Positions 9,997-19,000 of a stretch of DNA of 64,000 nucleotides are shown one piece after another. A model generated the notes under the pieces. That model did not search any database, had not been told where the DNA came from, and saw nothing but the letters and a program-made list of their open reading frames with translations. A program made the translations under genes and the position numbers. Positions within the stretch are counted from its first letter, which is position 1. Each line of letters opens with the position of its first letter. The stretch spans positions 620,001 to 684,000 of the forward strand of contig NZ_JAPEPJ010000002.1 of the NCBI RefSeq assembly GCF_026340255.1, read 5' to 3'. This DNA is from Streptomyces sp. NBC_01408. GTDB taxonomy: Bacteria; Actinomycetota; Actinomycetes; Streptomycetales; Streptomycetaceae.

Positions 9997-10633
9997 ATGA
10001 CCGGCCAGGCTCTTGAGCGGCGACGGGCTCCCAGCATCAGCCCGGAACTGCGTCGCCGGATGATCGTCCGATCCACACTCTCACTGATCGCGGGACACGG
10101 CCTTGCTGTGACCACCGGCAGGATCGCCCGCGCCGCCGGAATCAGTGGGGCGACGATCTTTCACGTCTTCACCGACAAAGGCGAGTTACTCGACGCCTGT
10201 ATGGCCGAGGCCGCGCACGCCGACGATGTCGTGCGCGCCCTTGCCGACATTCCGTTGGACGCCTCGGTGGTGGCGCGACTCCTCGCGTCCCGCCGAAGCA
10301 CTGGAGGCCTACCTGACACGCATGGGCACGGTGGTCGCTTACCTGGAGACGACAGGACACGCCCGGGCTCGGCACGGTTCGGCCGCTTCCGCCGAGGGCA
10401 TGCGGGAGGTCCGCGAGGCCGTCGACTCCATCGTCGCCTCCCTGTCGGCTTTGCTGGCGCCCGAGGAGGAGTCCCTGCGGCTGCCCGCGCCACAGATAGC
10501 CCGGGCCTTCTTCGATCTGCTGTTCGCCCGCTCCCGCAATCCCGACCACCCGCTGCCCGCCCCGCACTTGCTGGACCTCGTGCAGCTGCTCGTTCACGGC
10601 GCCCTCGTCGCCGCTGCGCCTCCTCCCCGCTGA
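9997..10633 (+). pseudogene. TetR/AcrR-family regulator with an apparent frameshift and a TTA codon
   Basis: The N-terminal half is a clear TetR DNA-binding domain: helix-turn-helix around TTGRIARAAGISGATIFHVF. At about 10277-10300 the reading switches to the next frame (+1), after which a plausible ligand-binding domain follows (from PAEALEAYLTRMGTV to a stop at 10633). Corrected length is about 211 residues, normal for the family. Read without the shift, the ORF runs to 10692 and ends in arginine-rich nonsense-like sequence. The cause may be a base error in the assembly or a real loss-of-function mutation. Leu64 is a TTA codon (10186-10188), so translation should depend on the bldA tRNA. 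The gene probably controls the surrounding units through the TTACT-N4-AGTAA sites. Confidence 0.75.
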
Positions 10634-10756
10634 AGAGGGACCACGAGCTGGGTGCCGGCGGTACGGGAGTCAGGGTTGCCACAGCGACGTAGATCACCGA
10701 TGGCGCGACTTCATGAAGCCTTCGATCCTGGGTAATCTCCGCCGAGAACAACATAG

Positions 10757-10770
10757 TTACCGCCGAGTAG
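10757..10770. promoter_or_regulatory. Operator-like inverted repeat, copy 4
   Basis: TTACC-GCCG-AGTAG is a weaker match to the recurring motif (inner TAC/GTA kept). It lies 40 bases upstream of the Fe-S protein start and inside a longer GAGAAC...GTTCTC inverted repeat (10744-10774). Confidence 0.4.
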
Positions 10771-10810
10771 TTCTCGAATGCCCCGCTCTCGCAGGCCCGA
10801 GGAGCCCCTC

Positions 10811-13072
10811 ATGCAACTCGCCGCGATCATTGTGTCGCTGGTGCTCGCCACGGTCGGCGTCGCACTGTTCGGCCGAGCCATCGCGCAGATCTTACGCTTC
10901 GTGTTGCTCGGCCAGCCGGTCCCGGGCGGATCGCGGACCAACGATCCTGTCGCCCGGACGGTCACCGTGGTCAGGGAGTTCCTGGGCCACACCCGAATGA
11001 ACAACTGGGGCGTCGTCGGCGTCGCCCACTGGTTCGTCGCTGTCGGCTTCTTCAGCCTGCTCCTCACCATCGCCAACGCCTTCGGCCAGCTCTTCCAGGC
11101 CGACTGGCTGCTCCCGATCATCGGCAGCTTCCTGCCGTGGGAGCTGGTGGTCGAGGTGTTCGGCTCGATGATGACCGTGGGTATCCTCACTCTCATCGTC
11201 ATCCGCCTGGCGAACCTGCCCTCGCGGGCCGGCCGCAAGTCGCGCTTCACGGGCTCGAAGGCCTGGCAGGCGTACTTCGTCGAGTACGTCATCCTCACCA
11301 TCGGCATCTGCATCATGGTCCTGCGCGGCCTGGAGGGCGCGCTGCACCAGGTCGAGGGCTACGAGGCCGCGTACTTCGCCTCGTACCCCTTGGTGCTCGC
11401 CTTCGATGGGCTAAGCACGGGCACTCTGGCGAACCTTGTCTACTTCTTCGCCATGGTCAAGATCGCGGCCTCCTTTATCTGGATGATCACGATCTCGCTC
11501 AACACCAACATGGGTGTCGCCTGGCACCGTTTCCTGGCCTTCCCGAACATCTGGTTCAAGCGCAACGCGGACGGCGCGGTCGCGCTGGGCGCGCTCCAGC
11601 CGATGACCAGCGGTGGCAAGGTCATCGACTTCGAGGACCCGGGCGAGGACGATGTCTTCGGCGTCTCCCAGGTCGAGCAGTTCTCCTGGAAGGGCATCCT
11701 CGACTTCTCCACCTGCACGGAGTGCGGCCGCTGCCAGTCGCAGTGCCCCGCCTGGAACACCGGCAAGCCGCTGTCCCCGAAGCTCCTGATCATGTCCCTG
11801 CGCGACCACGCGCACGCCAAGGCCCCGTACCTGCTGGCCGGCGGCGGCAAGGACATGGAGGGCAACGAGAAGGCCACGGCGGAGCAGCTCAAGGACGTCC
11901 CGGCCGCCGCCCTCGCCGAGGCCGAGCGCCCGCTGATCGGCACCGCCGAGGAGAACGGCGTCATCGACCCGGACGTGCTGTGGTCCTGCACGAGCTGCGG
12001 CGCGTGCGTCGAGCAGTGCCCGGTCGACATCGAGCACATCGACCACATCGTCGACATGCGCCGCTACCAGGTGATGATCGAGAGCGCGTTCCCGTCGGAG
12101 GCGGGCACGATGCTCAAGAACCTGGAGAAGAAGGGCAACCCCTGGGGCCTGGCCAAGAAGCAGCGCGTGGAGTGGACGAAGGAGGTCGACTTCGAGGTCC
12201 CGATCATCGGGAAGGACGCGGAGGACCTCTCGGAGTTCGACTACCTGTACTGGGTCGGCTGCGCGGGCGCCCTGGAGGACCGGGCCAAGAAGACCACGAA
12301 GGCCTTCGCGGAGCTGCTGAACATCGCGGGCGTCAAGTTCGCGATCATGGGCGGCGACGAGAAGTGCACCGGCGACTCCCCGCGCCGCCTGGGCAACGAG
12401 CCGCTGTTCCAGCAGCTCGCCCAGGAGAACGTGGCCATGCTGAACATGGCCTTCGGTGAGGACGACGAGGACCCGGAGACGAAGAAGCCGAAGACGGCGA
12501 AGCGGATCGTCTCCACCTGCCCGCACTGCTTCAACACCATCGCGAACGAGTACCCGCAGCTGGGCGGCGAGTACGGGGTCATCCACCACACGCAGCTGCT
12601 CCAGCACCTGATCGACGAGGGCCGGCTGACGCCGGTCACGCCGGTCGACGGCCTGATCACCTACCACGACCCGTGCTACCTGGGCCGCCACAACAAGGTC
12701 TACACGCCGCCGCGCGAGATCATGTCGGCCGTGCCGGGGCTGCGCCAGCAGGAGATGCACCGCCACAAGGAGCGGGGCTTCTGCTGCGGCGCCGGTGGCG
12801 CGCGGATGTGGATGGAGGAGCGGATCGGCAAGCGCATCAACAACGAGCGTGTCGAGGAGGCGCTGTCCCTCAACCCGGACATCGTTTCGACAGCGTGCCC
12901 GTTCTGCCTGGTGATGCTGACCGACTCGGTGAACGGCAAGAAGAACGACGGCCAGGCGAAGGAGTCCGTCCAGGTCGTGGACGTCGCCCAACTCCTCCTG
13001 GAATCCGTAAGGTCGCGGGTGGAGGAGGCTCCCGCAGAGGACACGGACGCGAACCCGGAGCCGGTGAGGTAG
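10811..13072 (+). CDS. Membrane-anchored (Fe-S)-binding oxidoreductase, HdrD/GlpC-like
   Basis: A 753-residue protein. The N-terminal third (about residues 1-230) has several hydrophobic helices like a NarI-type membrane anchor. Then come two 4Fe-4S motifs, CTECGRCQSQCP (from C302) and CTSCGACVEQCP (from C393), and two cysteine-rich CCG-type regions, including YWVGCAG, CPHCFN, DPCYLGRHN and FCCGAGGARMWMEE (C658). This matches heterodisulfide reductase D/GlpC-like electron carriers. I infer quinone- or membrane-linked electron transfer. ATG 10811 is preferred over ATG 10778 because GAGGAG lies 6 bases upstream. Leu28 is a TTA codon (10892-10894), unusual for what is normally a housekeeping family. 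It follows the TetR gene, has its own operator-like site and ends at a strong hairpin. Confidence 0.9.
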   Translation: MQLAAIIVSLVLATVGVALFGRAIAQILRFVLLGQPVPGGSRTNDPVARTVTVVREFLGHTRMNNWGVVGVAHWFVAVGFFSLLLTIANAFGQLFQADWLLPIIGSFLPWELVVEVFGSMMTVGILTLIVIRLANLPSRAGRKSRFTGSKAWQAYFVEYVILTIGICIMVLRGLEGALHQVEGYEAAYFASYPLVLAFDGLSTGTLANLVYFFAMVKIAASFIWMITISLNTNMGVAWHRFLAFPNIWFKRNADGAVALGALQPMTSGGKVIDFEDPGEDDVFGVSQVEQFSWKGILDFSTCTECGRCQSQCPAWNTGKPLSPKLLIMSLRDHAHAKAPYLLAGGGKDMEGNEKATAEQLKDVPAAALAEAERPLIGTAEENGVIDPDVLWSCTSCGACVEQCPVDIEHIDHIVDMRRYQVMIESAFPSEAGTMLKNLEKKGNPWGLAKKQRVEWTKEVDFEVPIIGKDAEDLSEFDYLYWVGCAGALEDRAKKTTKAFAELLNIAGVKFAIMGGDEKCTGDSPRRLGNEPLFQQLAQENVAMLNMAFGEDDEDPETKKPKTAKRIVSTCPHCFNTIANEYPQLGGEYGVIHHTQLLQHLIDEGRLTPVTPVDGLITYHDPCYLGRHNKVYTPPREIMSAVPGLRQQEMHRHKERGFCCGAGGARMWMEERIGKRINNERVEEALSLNPDIVSTACPFCLVMLTDSVNGKKNDGQAKESVQVVDVAQLLLESVRSRVEEAPAEDTDANPEPVR

Positions 13073-13078
13073 CCGCCG

Positions 13079-13116
13079 CCCTGACAGCGCTCAGGCCGCC
13101 AGTAGCGCTGTCAGGG
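13079..13116 (+). terminator. Intrinsic terminator hairpin
   Basis: A perfect 13-base stem, CCCTGACAGCGCT (13079-13091) pairing with 13104-13116 around a 12-base loop, 6 bases after the Fe-S protein stop. There is no U tract, as is common in Streptomyces. Confidence 0.85.
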
Positions 13117-13853
13117 CCAGGCCAGGGGTCCGCCATGGGGGCCCGGGTAGGGCCGACCGCAGGGGCAACCGGGTAGTCGAACCCGTGCGCGGGTTCCACC
13201 TAGCGGTGTATTGACCTGGCGGAGCCCGGAGCGTTGAAGAGGAATCATCACTCGAAGGAACGTTCTTTGCCGGACTTGCCAGGCGACGGCCCTGACCCCC
13301 TTCCGCCCTTGGGGCGTTGTGTGCCCGGAGCCCTCTGCTTCGACGACGGCGCGGGATCAGCACCCCCGGGCCTGCCGGTCGCGGGGGTCCGGAGACGCCG
13401 CAGGCGGAGCACGCGGGGATAGGACCCGATGCGCTTCTTCACCTGTGAAGTTCCTCCGACGGTGGTAGGAACAAGGACCTCGACAATCTTCATTCTTGCT
13501 GGTCAGAGGCACTTTCTCTTACCTGACCACCCGTCGGACAGCCCGCTTCATGAAAGCGCGAGGTTCGACAAACAGCAATAAACCCCAGGGGCTGGTCCTC
13601 TCGAAATGCTCGCGAGCCCTGCCGGCCGCTCGACCTGCGCTGGATGACCTGGTGGCGCGCGTTGTCTCTATTGATCGGACTGTCAGGCGGCACACCAGGC
13701 CCTCGGGCGAGTCCGGCGTCGGTTGGTCAGTAGACCTCACGCAGTATGGAGAGAGCGACCTGATCCGCTGCTGCGGATGGCTGCGCGGCGGAGTTGATCG
13801 CGCGTTGCCTTCTTTTGCGGACACGTGGCCCGCCCGTGACGGAGTGTGGGGTC
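13117..13853. other. Non-coding gap with small hairpins, no gene recognised
   Basis: About 740 bases without a convincing gene. Short ORFs on both strands lack ribosome-binding sites and Streptomyces codon bias. Small inverted repeats are seen: GAACCCG-N4-CGGGTTC (13179-13196) and GTTCCT-N11-AGGAAC (13450-13472). GC content falls around 13480-13580. It separates the PKS-side genes from the second biosynthetic group and could hold decayed mobile DNA, but I recognise no transposase motif. Confidence 0.5.
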
Positions 13854-15170
13854 TCAGTCGGCCAGGAGCCGGACCTGTTCTGCGACTGCGGCCGCGAGGG
13901 GTTCGGCGGCGATGTAGTCGGGGTCCGTGATCGCGGACACGATGGCTCCACCGCTGTTATGCACCATCGTGAACGCCATGGAGTGTCCGGGGCCGAGCGG
14001 TTGAGTGCCTGCCGCCGCGGTGTGGCGGGCTGGGCCGAGGGAGTAGGCGCCGGCCGGGGTGGGCAAGCTGGTCGCACTGAACGTGTAGTACCAGGGAGAG
14101 TTCACATACCGCGTCGCTGCCCTGCTCAACGCAGTGAAACGGTGCGGCATTGCTGAGACCGCCTCGGCCGATGCCCGGGCTCGGCCGCGGATGTTCATCG
14201 CACGGATCCGCTCATCGAGTGCCTCGATCCGCAGGCGCGAATCTGTCTGGTTCGGCAGCGGCAGTCGCACGGCGCTGTAGAAGTTTCCGAGTTGTCTGGG
14301 CCGACCCGCGGTGTGTACGTCTACCGGCACCATCGCGCACGCCCCGAGCGGCCCGCCGATCCGTCCGATCAGGCCTGAGCCCTGGAGTGCGCCTGTGATC
14401 GCAGCGAGGAGCACCGCCGTGTTCGAAGCCTTCGGGCGGCCCGTAGCCTGCGCATGTGGCACGCGTGCGGAAGCCAGCACGTCACCGGGAATCTGAATGA
14501 ACGCGATGTCGCGCTGCGAGCCCAAAGGACGATGCCATGGCAGCGGTCGCCCTTTGGGTGCCAGGGCGTCGAGCGCCCACGCGGCCTTCCTGCCATATGA
14601 CGGCGGCGGCTGCGCCGACTGGTTCTCGTTGGACGTCTGCTGATCTGGGGGAGGATCGAGTAGCGCGTACATCACACTCATGGCCGACAGGCCGTCGAAC
14701 AATGCGTGGTGAGCGCGTAGGACGAGGGCGAAGCCCTCTGCGGTCGGGAGCAGGTACAGCTGCCACGGCGGGTACTCGGGGTCGAACGGCGCTGTCGCCA
14801 GGTGGCTGATCGTTGCATTGAACTCGGACGGCTCGAGTGCGGATCGGGCGACAACGTGGTGGTCGACCGCCAGTCGCTGACTCTCGCGCCAATGCGGCCA
14901 TGGGCCGGGGGACGTCGGGCCTGCGGGCACGTACGGAATAGACCGCAGGCGCCCGAGGGGCTGCAGGCGTTCAAGTGCGCGGGCCCGTAAGTCCGACAAG
15001 GCGGGCGCCGGGCCCTCGAACCAGGCCACGCCCGTTACGGTTGTACATGCGGCGCCGCTGGAGTGCTGCGCGTAGAGCCAAGCGTCCATCGGCGCCATGG
15101 GCGATGACCCTGCCGGGTGCTGGCAGCACGATTCACTGGCGCGTGCAGCTGTGCCCGCTGTCCGTGGCAT
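13854..15170 (-). CDS. WS/DGAT-like (condensation-fold) acyltransferase with a TTA codon
   Basis: A 438-residue protein resembling wax-ester synthase/diacylglycerol acyltransferases, which share the fold of NRPS condensation domains. The active-site motif HHxxxDG is present as HHALFDG (H154, H155, D159, G160). A MAPMDAW segment near residue 25 matches the family N-terminus. A CAMVPVDVH..GNFYSAVRLPLP region corresponds to the conserved PVS..GN segment. ATG 15170 has AAGGAG 6 bases upstream, so the longer N-terminus is used. It would join an acyl thioester to an alcohol or amine. Leu61 is TTA (14988-14990), indicating bldA control. It is divergent from the carboxylic acid reductase unit, which suggests acylation of that pathway's product. 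Confidence 0.82.
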   Translation of the reverse strand: MPRTAGTAARASESCCQHPAGSSPMAPMDAWLYAQHSSGAACTTVTGVAWFEGPAPALSDLRARALERLQPLGRLRSIPYVPAGPTSPGPWPHWRESQRLAVDHHVVARSALEPSEFNATISHLATAPFDPEYPPWQLYLLPTAEGFALVLRAHHALFDGLSAMSVMYALLDPPPDQQTSNENQSAQPPPSYGRKAAWALDALAPKGRPLPWHRPLGSQRDIAFIQIPGDVLASARVPHAQATGRPKASNTAVLLAAITGALQGSGLIGRIGGPLGACAMVPVDVHTAGRPRQLGNFYSAVRLPLPNQTDSRLRIEALDERIRAMNIRGRARASAEAVSAMPHRFTALSRAATRYVNSPWYYTFSATSLPTPAGAYSLGPARHTAAAGTQPLGPGHSMAFTMVHNSGGAIVSAITDPDYIAAEPLAAAVAEQVRLLAD

Positions 15171-15182
15171 CAGTGGCTCCTT

Positions 15183-15200
15183 ACCCGTCAGTTGACGGGT
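15183..15200. promoter_or_regulatory. Perfect palindromic operator-like site
   Basis: ACCCGTCA-GT-TGACGGGT is a perfect 8-base inverted repeat 12 bases upstream of the acyltransferase start codon, abutting its ribosome-binding site. A bound repressor, or an RNA hairpin in the leader, would block expression. No cognate regulator is obvious nearby. Confidence 0.5.
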
Positions 15201-15597
15201 GTGTCGGGGTCTGACTGAAAGTCTTTTGCACAGCGTATGGCACTGATTCTCAGCGGGAATTGCAATTCACCCACATGGGCCAATTGGACGGTAATTGTAT
15301 TTTGCTCTGCAGATCACCGGGCGGTGGCAGGGCGCGGCAGGTGCGCGTCGGTGCGACCCGGGCGCGGGACACGCCCTCGTTCGGCGTAATGCAGAAGGCG
15401 GGCGCGGCCATCTGATGGGCTGTGTGGGTGACGGCTTATCGCCGCCTCATAGCGCCAAGCCCTGCACGCGCGGAATGGTCGGGAGCGTCCTGGCTGCACC
15501 GCAGCGTCGACCGGCGCTTTCCAGAACTGTGGAGCGCACGCTTTCTGCTGTGGCCAGCAGGACCGACGCCCGCGCACCGGCACTCACGAGGAGAACA
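15201..15597. other. AT-richer divergent promoter region
   Basis: About 400 bases between the acyltransferase and the ORF upstream of the carboxylic acid reductase. Bases 15215-15310 are clearly AT-richer than the surroundings and contain CAATT-N7-AATTG (15281-15297). No gene is seen. It most likely holds the promoters of both units. Confidence 0.5.
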
Positions 15598-16008
15598 GTG
15601 GCATTGAGCATGACGGTGGTCAGAGGCGAGCCCCCGCTCGAAGTCGAAAGCGTAAGCGGATCCACGCAGTTGGCAGACACGCGCAACCCGATCGCCCGGC
15701 CGCGCCGCCGCGTTCCCGTCAGCATGCCCGAACCGGGCCTGCTCCCCGGCTCCGATGGTCCAGGAGCGCTCGTCGTCGGCCGTCTGATGGCTGCGGCGAA
15801 GGCGCCGCGGGAGTTCCTTGAGATCCGCACGTTGCAGTTGCCGGCACTTCACATCGAGCCGCAGGCAACCCGCACCGTCGGCCGCCGCACCGACACCACC
15901 ACGCCGCAGCACATGACGGCCGACGGCGGCACGCGATACCCGGGTGCACCTGAGCCCGGGCATCGAACCACGTCGGCGACCCAGATGAGGGGACGATTGG
16001 CGCCTTGA
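15598..16008 (+). CDS. Small protein coupled to the carboxylic acid reductase; resembles the C-terminal end of a GNAT-like acyltransferase
   Basis: A 136-residue ORF starting at GTG with GAGGAG 4 bases upstream. It ends inside the start codon of the reductase (TTGA overlap). No complete domain is recognised. The segment LLPGSDGPGALVVGRL closely resembles VLPGSDGLGLLVGGRL in the GNAT-like protein at 19678-20331 (12 of 16 identical). The rest is Arg/Pro/Thr-rich and of unclear order. It could be a small partner protein, a truncated paralogue, or a decayed acyltransferase kept as a translational leader for the reductase. Confidence 0.5.
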   Translation: MALSMTVVRGEPPLEVESVSGSTQLADTRNPIARPRRRVPVSMPEPGLLPGSDGPGALVVGRLMAAAKAPREFLEIRTLQLPALHIEPQATRTVGRRTDTTTPQHMTADGGTRYPGAPEPGHRTTSATQMRGRLAP

Positions 16009-19000
16009 GCAGGACGCGGCCTACGGCACACACGGGCAAATCATCCGCCGACTCCTATGAGCTGACCACATGCGAGGGGCACCGCATCGCCCAGCTGATC
16101 ACGGTGGACCAGCAGGTCCGGGCGGCCGAACCCGACCCCGAAATCTCCCAGCGCATCGGCGACCCCGAGCTGCCGCTCCTGCGCGTCGTCCAAGCCGTCA
16201 TGGCCGGCTATGCCGATCGACCAGCGCTCGGTCAGCGCGCCAGCGAACTGGTCACAGATCCGGCCACCGGCCGCCGCGCACGGCGCCTGCTGCCCCGGTT
16301 CGAAACGATCACGTATCGCGAGACCTGGTGCCGGGCGGAGGCGACTGCCGCAGCGCTGCACCACCGGGACGACTGCGCGGTGCGGGCCGGCGACGTCGTC
16401 GCACTGTGCGGTTTCACCAGCGCCGACTACACCACGCTCGACCTGGCATGCGTGCGCCTGGGCGCGGTGGCCTTGCCGCTGCAGATCAGCGCGACCTCCG
16501 GCCAACTACGCCCGGTCATCGCCGAAGCCAAGCCGAAGGTGTTGGCCAGCAGCATCGAGATGCTGGCCACCGCCACAGCATGCGCGTTGGAAAGCCGGTC
16601 GGTGCGCTGCGTCCTGGTGTTCGACTACGAGCCGCTGGCGGACGATCAAGCCGAGGCGTTCCGTGCGGCACAGGAGCGCCTCGCGAGCAGCGGCATCGGG
16701 GTGCACTCGCTGGCCGACCTCATCGCAGCTGGGAACTCGCTGCCAGCCGCCCCGTGCGGCGCCGACGCGGCGAGCGACCGGCTGGCGCTGCTGCTCTACA
16801 CCTCCGGCAGCACCGACACGCCGAAGGGGGCCATGTACCCCGACCGGCTGGTCGCCGCCTTCTGGCGCTCGATCTTTCAGCACACCGCCGAGCATCCTGC
16901 AATCACGCTGACCTATCTCCCCATGAGCCACGCCGCCGGCCGCCTGGTGGTCAACGGAGCGCTCGGCAGCGGCGGCACGGTGTACTTCACCGCGGCCAGC
17001 GACTTGTCCACACTGTTCGAGGATCTCGCTGCTGTACGCCCCACCGAGATGCTGCTCGTGCCGCGGCTCTGCGAAAGCCTGTTCCAGCACTATCAGACTG
17101 AGCTCGAGCGCCGGTTGTCCGCACAAGCACACGCACACGATGCCGGAGCCGACGCGAGGCCGCGGGCCGCAATCGAGGCCGAGGTACGCGCACACCTGCG
17201 GGACGGCTTGATCGGAGGCCGGCTCGTCGCGGCAACCACGGGATCGGCGCCGCTACAGGGCGCGCTGGCGGAATTCATGCAGTCCGTCCTCGGCCTGCCG
17301 CTGCACAGCGTGTTCGGTGCAACGGAGACCGGCATGATCATGATCGACGATGTCGTGACCCGCCCGCCTGTCATCGACTACAGGCTCATCGACGTCCCGG
17401 AGCTGGGTTACTTCAGCACGGACGCGCCGCACCCGCGCGGGGAACTCGCAGTCAAGTCGCAGACCCTGTTCGCCGGGTACTACCGGCAGCCCGGCGCCAC
17501 CGCGGATACCTTCGACGCGGGCGGCTACTACCGTACGGGCGACATCATGGCCGAAACCGCCCCGGACCGCTTGGTGTACCTCGAGCGGCGAACCAGCACC
17601 TTGAAACTGTCGGACGGCGAATTCGTCGCCGTATCCCACCTCGAAGCACTGTTTGCGACAGGCCCGCTGGTCCGGCAGATCTTCCTCTACGGCGACAGCG
17701 AGCGCGCCTACCTGCTGGCAGTGGTCGTGCCGACCGAGACGGCGCTGGCCGCCCACGACCCCGACGAGCTGCGCTCCCGCCTCGCCGTGTCGATGCGGCT
17801 GGAAGCCAGGGACCGCGGCCTGAGACCCGCCGAGATCCCGCGGAGCATCCTGGTCGAGCCCGAGCCCTTCAGCACCGCCAACGGCCTGCTCTCCGACACG
17901 GGAAAACCGCTGCGCCCCCGGCTCGTCGAACGCTACCGCGAGCGGCTGGAGCAGCTGTACGCCGATCTTGCCGAAAAAGCCGAGGAGCCTGCCCTTCTCA
18001 CAAGCCGCCGCGGCAAACCCACGGTGGAGGCCGTGCTGAGCACAGCGGCAGCGGTACTCGGCACCACCGACCCCCTGCCAGCCGAAGCGCACTTCACTGA
18101 CCTCGGCGGCGATTCGCTGTCCGCCGTGCGCTTCGCCGATCGGCTGTCGAAGGCCTTCGGCGTCGAGGTCACGGCGAGCACGGTTTCGAGCCCGGCCGCC
18201 ACCTTGCGCCATATCGCCAACTACATCGACAAGGCGCTGCGCCTGAGTACACGCCGGCCCACGGCAGGGCTGGTGCACGGCATCGGTCGCACACGGCTCC
18301 GCAGCGGCGACCTGGCCCTTGAGAAGTTCATCGAACCAGGCACGCTCGCCGCGGCGCGCACACTGCCCAGGCCGGACAAGCCGGCCCATACGGTCCTGCT
18401 CACAGGCGCGAACGGCTACCTCGGCCGGTTCCTGTGCCTGGAATGGCTCACGCGCTCAGCCGAGCACGGGGGCAAGCTGGTCTGCGTGGTGCGCGGGGAA
18501 AACCACCAGGCAGCCCGACGCCGACTGGTCGACGCGTTCGACAGTGGCGATCCCGAACTCAAGCGCCGGTTCGCAGACCTGGCCGGGGAACACCTCGAAG
18601 TGCTGGCCGGCGACGTCGCCGAACCGTACCTCGGCCTCGACCAAGAGACCTGGCACGGGCTGGCCGACACGATCGACCTGATCGTTCACCAAGCCGCACA
18701 AGTCAACCACTTGATGACCTATGAGCAGCTCTTCGGCCCGAACGTCCTGGGCACCGCCGAGCTGATCAGGCTGGCGCTCACAGCAAGGATCAAACCCCTC
18801 ACCTACCTCTCCACGCTCGCCGTCACCTCCGGACTGGGCGAAGCCGCGCACGAGGACGCCGACATCCGGGCCGCGAGCCCGGAACGCCTCCTCCAATCCG
18901 GATACGCCCACGGATACACGGCCAGCAAATGGGCCAGCGAGGTGCTCCTGCGCAACTGCCACGCGGAATTCGGAGTGCCGGTCACGGTCTTCCGGCCCGG

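Noticed and set aside
11411..12991. A 526-codon minus-strand ORF opposite the Fe-S protein
   Set aside because: Low-complexity Leu/Val/Arg/His composition typical of high-GC antisense frames, and the plus strand has conserved Cys motifs.
13117..13853. Possible insertion-sequence or tRNA remnant
   Set aside because: A few hairpins and an AT-richer patch are present, but no transposase motif, terminal repeats or cloverleaf could be found.
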